From Pelobates cultripes (taxonomy: Eukaryota; Chordata; Amphibia; Anura; Pelobatidae), in NCBI GenBank assembly GCA_933207985.1, contig OW240916.1, positions 133,166,834-133,230,833 on the forward strand: 64,000 nt of DNA, in the 5' to 3' direction. The translations under genes and the position numbers were made by a program. Below, piece after piece: positions 57,015 through 64,000 of this stretch (position 1 is its first letter; every line of letters starts with the position of its first letter). The notes beneath the pieces are model-generated. The model ran no database searches. It was not told the origin of the DNA and worked only from the letters and a program-made list of their open reading frames with translations.

Positions 57015-58439
57015 ACAAAATACACTTAGAATGACATTCTATATATATCTATCTATGTATAAAATACAAATAACCGCAAATATATATATGTAGATAAATA
57101 TATATATTTACATAAATGATTACATAAGTATACACGTAGGATTTAAATACATATAAAAGTGTATATTTATTAAAATTCTACGTGTATATTTAAGTAATCT
57201 TTTAACATAATTATGTGATTTAATTTTTAAAATTTGATTGACATGCCTGACAACCCAGGCAGAAAGTGCAGACACTTTAATTCGCAAGCACTATATTTAA
57301 CCCTCTAACTTTCCAAGACACCATAAAACCCATACATGTTTTACTCGGGAGACTTCGCTGAACACAAATATTAGTGTTTCAAAATGATAAATTGTATTAC
57401 AACAATGATATTTTCAGTAAAAGTAAAGTTTTTTGCATTTTTCACACACAAACGGCACTTTTACGACGATATTATTGTTGTAATATGTTTTAATGTTTTG
57501 AAACACATATGTTTGTGTTTAGTGAAGTCTCCCAAGTATAACAGTACCCCCCCATGTACAGGTTTTATGGTGTTTTGGAAAGTTAGAGAGTCAAATATAA
57601 GGCTTGCATTTAATTTTTTTCACATTGAAATTTGCCAGTTTGGTAATGTTGCCTTTGAGACTGGTAGCCCAGGAATGAGAATTACCCCATGATTGCATTC
57701 CATTTGCAAAAGTACAAAACCCAAGGTATTGCAAATGGGGTATGTCCAGTCATTTTTAGTAGCCACTTAATCACAAAAACTGGCCAAATATTTGTTTTTT
57801 GCTTTTTTCACACAAAAACAAATATGAACGCTAACTCTGGCCAGTGTTTGTGACTAAGTGGCTACTAAAAAAGATTGGACATACCCCACTTGCAATACCT
57901 TGGGTTGTGTACTTTTGCAAATGGTATGCCATCATGGGGGTACTTCTCATTCCTGGGCTACCACATGGTCTCAAAGTTAACATTACTAATCTGGCAAATA
58001 TTAATGTGAAAAAATGGAATATGCTATATTTAACCCTGTAACTTTCCAAAACACTGTAAAATCTGTTAATGGGGGGTACTGTTTTACTCGTGAGACATTG
58101 CTGAATACAAATATGTGCATTTTATTGCAGTAAAAGCGAACAGTATCATGACATTTACAGCTAAAATGTCAGGCGGAACTACAATTTTTTTTTTTTAAAT
58201 CTTAATTTCTCACAGTTTTTTTTATTTTATTCATAATAAGTTATGTTTCATATATGAATAGTTCATGAGAAATTAAAGCCCTGTTTCTCCTGAATAAAGT
58301 GATATACAATAAGTGTGGGTGCATTTAATATGAAAGAGGTGAATAACGGTTGAACAGACATATATCGCAAATTCCAGGTTTTGTTTACATTTTGTATTCT
58401 TCAGAACGTGTACTATTGACTCCGTCCTGAAGGGGTTAA
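56400..58439. mobile_element. Multi-hairpin TTAA element (family C), full-length copy
   Basis: Bounded by TTAACCCCTTAACGCCG and CCGTCCTGAAGGGGTTAA. The left terminus forms a hairpin (cgccgttacggcgttctatg / gcatagaacaccgtaacggc). The middle is AT/TA microsatellite; the right half matches 30370-31559, with two further inverted repeats (about 57319-57395 with 57497-57575, and about 57690-57786 with 57836-57938). TTAA plus CCC termini suggest a piggyBac-type non-autonomous element (inference). No protein is coded. Confidence 0.8.
56820..57012. repeat. (AT)n-rich microsatellite inside family C element
   Basis: Alternating TA tracts, the longest at about 56967-57010, with short gtgtgtg interruptions; prone to cruciform formation and length change. 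Confidence 0.9.
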
Positions 58440-60636
58440 ATGAAATGTGTTCATAGTGTGTACAAAGAGTTCCAGAATAACAACGGATTAAATTCCTTTT
58501 CTGTACTTTGTATGTGTTATAACATTTCTGAAAAACTGCGTGTTATCCCTGCCGACAAAAGGTCAAATAATTTGAATGAATGGAATTAATTTACAATCAC
58601 AATTATAAATACAGTGCCAACATATAGTGCTGTACAATAGGTAAGCAAAACAAACAATTATTTGGAACAAAACAAGTATGACATACAGGAACAGTAGGTG
58701 AAGTGAACCCTGCCCAAACCAGCTTATATTCTTTACCAAAAATGTAAATATTGCAATACTAAAAAGCCTCATGCCACATAACTAATCCATTTTTTTCATG
58801 CTGAGTAACCTTTGTAACTATAATGTATCTAAAATAGACATCTTCTATCCAAAAATCTTTAGATATTTTTTTCCTCCAAAATATTTTTTTTTAAAAAATC
58901 CAATTAAAATAAAATAAATCTGATTTTTTTTTTTAAATCATCTGTTTTTTTTTGTTTTTTTTATCCACTGTGATAAAAAGCCATATCTTGCTGCGAAAAA
59001 CAGAACTAGAAATTGATAAATATATTTTCTTAAACACCCTTAAAGGGAAACTGTCACTTCTCAATAACAATATTAAGTAAAACATTAAAATCACCTGCTC
59101 CTTGTGTTGACTTTTTTCACTTGATGTTCCATTCTTTTAAGCGTTATTTTACAGATTTAACAAAAGACATTGCAATGCAGTTCAGTCTAGATGCAGCTAG
59201 GGGTCACATTGCGAATTGAGAGGGGAAATTGAAAGGTTGTCCAATTCTTCTTCTCCTCTGTCTGCTTTCTGTTCCTCTACTGCCAGGACACAGCTTTTAA
59301 CAGTGATGGACAGGGAGCTAAAACGAAGGTGTCCAATTGCAGAATATAGAGGTGTTAATTTCTAGATCTCATATTACTGTTACACCAAATAAATGCATAT
59401 TTGTTATATATAGGGGATCAGTAAATATTACAGTAGAAATGTTGGGAGGTGACTGATCCCTAAGTGACATGTTTATTAAGTCAAGCCCTTTTTGGATCAT
59501 ATTAAGAAAATGTATCCATTAATCTGTAGATGTAGTCTATACTGTGCTCTACCTAAGCAGAGAAGGCATTTAGTCAATAATCAATTAGCAAAGTGTCAGT
59601 GTATTATGTCATGCTATAGCAAAACGAGAAGGAGAGTAATTATTCTTTGTGTTAAATGATATACAGGCTAATTTTGTTGTTTTAATTGTACACAGTGCAG
59701 TATGGGCAGTTGAGTGGTGCTTTCTCTGAAGTGGGTTGAGGTGCTTCTAAATAAAACAACTTTGAACAGATCATTTAGGAACATAGGAAATAAAACAATG
59801 TATACAATGCTGTTTGGGTAATTCTTCACCTTCTGTAGGTCAAATAAGTTAATACATAACAAAATATTATTATCCGTGGAGAAAATGTATAACAATTTTC
59901 GCTATGCTTTATAACTGTTAACATATTTATAGCATTATATATGAATTGATTATTTTTTTACACTGTATGTTTACATTGTTAATTGTAATAAAACATATAT
60001 TCTCTAGCCACCAATGTCTTGCAACATTATAAAGCTCTTTTATCATTTTCTGGTCACACACTAGCTTGCTTTAATGCGTGATTCATAGAGGTGAGTTTTG
60101 TTTGGTATGCAGTATGCTAAATAATAATATATGAGGCATAAAAAACAACACTACTGATATAGGTTTGAAGTAGACACTGCACTTGTTTCTGCATTGTCTT
60201 GTTTATATTTCAACAAGCTGGTAATTGCTAAAACGGCTGTCTGCATGTTTAATGATTAGTCATTTGTGACCGGCGTGAGTTTTAATAGAAATGTTACGTA
60301 ACACCAGATTTACATGGTAAACCATAAATATTACCATCAAGTTAGACAACAACTACTGCATCATCCCAATACATCCTATAGGGGAAAAATTACATTTATT
60401 TCATATTTAAGTATAATTAATCACAAAAGTATATCTATATGCATTAAATAAATAAATATGGAAGAAAGAGCATTTATCTACAAAATAACCAAACCTAAGG
60501 CAGCAGAAACAAAAACCTGGATGCCTAAATACCTTGCAAAGACCAATAGGGCAAAAATAAATTGAGTGTGAAACCATGCCTAATACCAATTAATATCATG
60601 AAAGTGCAAACATAAAATTGTCTGGAAGACTTATGC
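58440..60636. other. Unassigned upstream flank
   Basis: A/T-rich; T-rich and A-rich runs near 58870-58990. No exon, element edge or RNA gene was recognised. Confidence 0.35.
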
Positions 60637-61063
60637 TTAAATGAACACCATAGTCACCAAAACAACTTTAACTTAATAAAGCCATTTTTGTGTATAGGTC
60701 ATGCCTCTGATATTTCACTGCTCAATTCACTGCCATGTGACTGACACAGCTTGCATGAAAAAAAAAATTGTTTCCTTTCCATTCAGATGTACTTTCCTTT
60801 GAAGGTTTTTATCTCCTGCTCTGTATATTCAACTTGAATTACACACAGGAGGCTCCTGCAAGGTCTAGCAAGCAATTAACAGATCAAGAGATCAGAGATT
60901 CAAAATCAAGCAGACTTTGCAATAAAACAAATGACTCTTTACAGGAAGTGATTAGAAAGGCTGTGTAAGTCACATGCAGGGAGGTGTAACCCGGCTTTAT
61001 AAACAAAGTCATTTAAAATGGCAGAGAATTGAGCAGTGCTACTGCAGGGGCATGATCTATACA

Positions 61064-61847
61064 AAAAGTAAATAAAGTATGATGTATAATAAGGCGGCAC
61101 TCAACAAAAGAGGAGCATCGTTTTCAGTGGGGCAGTGTGAGTTTGAGTAGTACCAGTTTACCCAGGGCATGAACAAAAATAGCAAATAGAATAAAATATA
61201 CTGGAAAATGTTCTCTCCAAAGACAGAGCCCCTAGCTGGTATGTAGGAAATTACAGAGGACATTCCTAGAAATAGCTACAATGTAATATACAGACTTTAT
61301 TAAATGCGGTCAACTGTACAAGGTAACAATGGCGAAATAAAGTTGCATAGCAGTAAAGACCTGTATTAAAATAAGTAAGTAGTACACAGGGACTTAAGAA
61401 TAAAATTAGATGGGAACTAATTTTCTCAGATAATCCTGTAAATAGAGGAGGGGGTAAGTATCTGTAGAGCCGTGAACCCTCCTCAATTAAGTTATGTTTC
61501 CCACTCACTGGTGATAAACCAGTATCTAGAGGTGTTCCAAAAAGGAACCATGAATCTCAAGGCACTACCGTCGTAGGTAAAAACTGTGAGGAGATATATA
61601 TATATAAAAGTAAATAAATAAGTAAAAGTCAGATAATACCTCGTTTTCTGAAGTGACAGCAACCTACTACCATCTATAGCTAAACTGAGCTGAGAGAATC
61701 ATACTACCACTAAACTGGAGGACTAAATAAGTGCCATAATAAGAGTGATCAAAAAAGTGCTCAGTGAAAAATAAACAATCAATAAATCAAAATTGCAGAC
61801 GCACATTTTAGTGCATAGCTGCACCTTCATCATATTAAAAGGTGATA
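61064..61847 (-). mobile_element. Short retroelement-like insertion with decayed hammerhead-like 5' end
   Basis: Flanked by a 9-bp duplication atctataca (61055-61063, 61848-61856) within the family E MITE. On the minus strand it begins within about 15 bp of a 'gatgaag...gtgcgtc' motif resembling the hammerhead-like sequences of foldback elements 2 and 3, and ends 'tgagtgccgccttattatac'. No inverted arms and no protein were seen. Confidence 0.5.
61793..61835 (-). ncRNA. Decayed hammerhead-like motif
   Basis: Minus strand: TGATGAAG, stem II GTGCA / TGCAC (perfect 5 bp) around GCTA, then TAAAA where GAAA is expected, then TGTGCGTC. The expected stem I pairing is absent. Homology to the other two motifs is suggested by order and spacing; activity is unlikely. 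Confidence 0.3.
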
Positions 61848-61910
61848 ATCTATACACCATAACTGCATCACTGAACTAAAGTTGTTTTGGTGACTATTGT
61901 GTCCCTTTAA

Positions 61911-63259
61911 AGATATATTAAAGATATATAATATTTTTTTTTTTTGCAAGCGCTATAACAAGCTCAGATTAAAGCAGCGCAGGTGGTATACTCCCCGCCT
62001 CAGATTGTATTATGTATGTCTCCCTCCCCTTGTCTGTATGGACGTATATCCTGTAAGCAGTTGGTAAGACTGTGAACACAACAAAAACAATAAAAATATA
62101 TATTCATACGAACGCCATACAGAGCAATGCACTTGCCCTGTGTAAGACACCAAGTGGTTCTGTCCCCACCAACGGACACCATAACAGATAAACGTTGTTC
62201 TAGGTATATAATGCAGATTCCGCTACTTGCGTATTTGTGTAGCTTAACATATACTTTTTGTCGGCGAGCATAGAAACAAGTTCATTGATAGGTACTGTAT
62301 CATCTTACCTATAACCATGTATATGAATATATTGGTAAGATAGCAGCAGTATTTGCTAAGTTTCATTTATCGCTTTTACTTTCCTTCCTGGTTTAATTTT
62401 GCATTTAAGATGAATATTTTGTGAATGCTTAAACTACCCTTCCTAATGAACTAACTTCATTAACGTTTTCTGAGACTGTCTGTTATAGATGCTGAGTTTA
62501 TAAAATCACACTTTTTTAAGTTTACTTCTTTTTATTTATTATTAACATGTTATAGAGCAGAAATCCTCAGTTATTTAGGAGTGGTACAATTTCTAATGCA
62601 CCTATGTTACTCAAAAAATAAAAGAGAGAAATAAAACAATGTTCATATGATTTTGGTATTAAACCAATGACTATGTTCATGTTGTACAAATAAACAAACT
62701 CATATTTGTTTTTGCGAATTCATAGTACATACATATTTTCTTCTATTTCTGGTGGTACTTTTGTGACATTTGAGCAGCATTTATTATCTGTACTGAGATA
62801 GATTTCTGAATTTTTAACAATTATGTGGAACGACCTTGGAATGGGTATTTTTAGCCCTATGTCTGTTTATGTGCATTTCTCAAAATGAGTTAGTTACGGT
62901 TGCTATGTGCTATAGTGAGAGTGTGTTTCCACTGAATCTACTTTGTGTTCACTTTTACTTTATGTTAACTTCTTGTCTTTTCAATCTGCCTACTGTTTAA
63001 CAACTTTACTAATTGCTCATGCTTTTCGATTGTCGAAAGAGATTTTGGGATGGAATGGATGAAGATACTGGTCAGAGTTTTCCAATATCATTCCTTTTAT
63101 TTTTAAACCATTCTCCTTCAATCCCAGTTCTTTGATTTTAGTGGGCTGTAGAGCAAACCCCTTAAAGCAGCATGTCATTGAATGTGCTCGTGATGACCAG
63201 TGATGGCTACTTTAGCTGTGCTCCACCAGAACCTTCACCAGAAAATTGTTTAGAATAAT
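61911..63259. other. Unassigned upstream flank
   Basis: No supported feature. Confidence 0.3.
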
Positions 63260-63761
63260 TTAAAGGACCACTATAGTGCCAGGAAAACATGCTTGTTTTC
63301 CTGGCATTATAGTGCCCTGAGGGTGCCCCCATCCTCAGGGACCCCCTCCCGCCTGGCTCTGGAAAGGAGAAAAAGGGTAAAACTTACCTTTTACTAGCCC
63401 CGGGCGGGGAGCTCTCTGACTCCGATCCTCCTCCGTTCCGCCGCGTCGGCTAAATGCGCACGTGCGGCAAGAGCTGCGCGCGCATTCAGCTGATCGCATA
63501 GGAAAGCATTATCAATGCTTTCCTATGGATGCTTGCGTGCTCTCACTGTGATTTTCACAGTGAGAATCACGCAAGCGCCTCTAGCGGCTGTCAATGAGAC
63601 AGCCGCTAGAGGCTTTGGGGGAAGGCTTAACCCATTCATAAACATAGCAGTTTCTCTGAAACTGCTATGTTTATAAAACAATGGGTTAATCCTAGCTGGA
63701 CCTGGCACCCAGACCACTTCATTAAGCTGAAGTGGTCTGGGTGCCTAGAGTGGTCCTTTAA
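63260..63761. mobile_element. MITE family A, full-length copy (reverse orientation)
   Basis: TTAAAGGACCACTATAGTGC to CCTAGAGTGGTCCTTTAA, about 502 bp. It carries every family landmark: terminal palindrome (ccaggaaaac / gttttcctgg), CCCCTCCCGCC block, cgcataggaaagcattatca palindrome, gcctctagcggctgtc inverted pair, tttctctgaaactgctatg and a subterminal 'gaccacttcatta' hairpin. Confidence 0.88.
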
Positions 63762-64000
63762 ATAAAAATAAATAAATACTGTTTCCATAATAGCAGTATT
63801 ATTGTGCATATTTCCCGTAGAAATGGTAAACAAACATAATACAGGATTACTTTTACCTCATCTGGAAAAAAAGATATATCCAGGCACACCTGAGGTTTCT
63901 TCTAAAAGGCAATCCTCTCTCAACCTTTATTAAGTTTCAGTCTCTCAATGTATGTGAAGCAGCGTGTGTCTGTGTGTGTATAACAGTGCATCTGTATGTC
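63762..64000. other. Unassigned upstream flank at window edge
   Basis: Less than 300 bp; only a short GT-rich run at 63965-63980. Confidence 0.3.

Larger units (their letters stand above)
60637..61910. mobile_element. MITE family E split by a 0.78-kb insertion
   Basis: Left end TTAAATGAACACCATAGTCA and right end TGACTATTGTGTCCCTTTAA form inverted termini of about 30 bp (caccaaaacaactttaact / gttgttttggtg). 'cactgctcaattcactg' near the left end is mirrored by 'gaattgagcagtg' at 61026. The element is interrupted at 61064-61847. Confidence 0.75.

Noticed and set aside
1..64000. CRISPR arrays, bacterial operons, tRNA or rRNA genes
   Set aside because: The DNA is vertebrate nuclear; tandem repeats are minisatellites and no tRNA or rRNA sequence was recognised by eye. 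A tRNAscan-SE and Infernal run would settle small RNA genes.

Overview
The window is vertebrate nuclear DNA, most likely from an anuran amphibian. This rests on intron-split coding exons, very low gene density and a dense, layered transposon load: TTAA-flanked MITEs, hAT relatives, a DIRS retrotransposon, and CR1 and L2 LINEs. I cannot name the species from sequence alone.

Only one gene is recognised with confidence: the 5' part of a very-low-density-lipoprotein receptor gene (VLDLR) on the minus strand. Exon 1 (start codon and signal peptide) ends at 48418. Exon 2 (first LDL-receptor class A repeat) is 3427-3546. The two join in frame (phase 1), leaving an intron 1 of about 44.9 kb that fills most of the window. 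Exon 3 and later exons lie beyond position 1. Positions 48.5-64 kb are upstream flank. A 118-bp exon-like segment (36852-36969, minus) with an open frame and a strong donor sits inside intron 1 and was not identified.

Layout. 1-3.4 kb: intron 2 with a MITE and a degenerate repeat. 3.4-16 kb: exon 2, then hAT elements, MITEs, a 1.8-kb foldback element and a mariner fragment. 16.1-21.7 kb: a decayed DIRS element (minus strand) inserted in one MITE and itself interrupted by another. 22-25.4 kb: a CR1 LINE nested in an L2 LINE. 25.6-26.9 kb: a foldback element with 501-bp arms. 27.3-28.5 kb: a hAT element carrying an internal minisatellite. 30.4-31.6 and 56.4-58.4 kb: two copies of a multi-hairpin element. 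41.3-41.75 kb: a pure purine tract. 43.4-45.6 kb: nested hAT elements and a VNTR. 50.3-52.2 kb: a third foldback element. 60.6-61.9 kb: a MITE split by a short retroelement.

The most notable observation is a set of elements at 25.6, 50.3 and 61.1 kb, flanked by 9-17-bp target-site duplications, that contain hammerhead-ribozyme-like motifs (CTGANGA, stem II, GAAA, near-palindromic ACGCGT, closing stem I). In two of them a TATA-like box lies just upstream. Two of these, plus a relative at 5.4 kb, also have long inverted arms with a one-sided tail. They resemble non-autonomous Penelope-like or retrozyme-like retroelements; this is inference from sequence. No tRNA, rRNA or CRISPR array was recognised.
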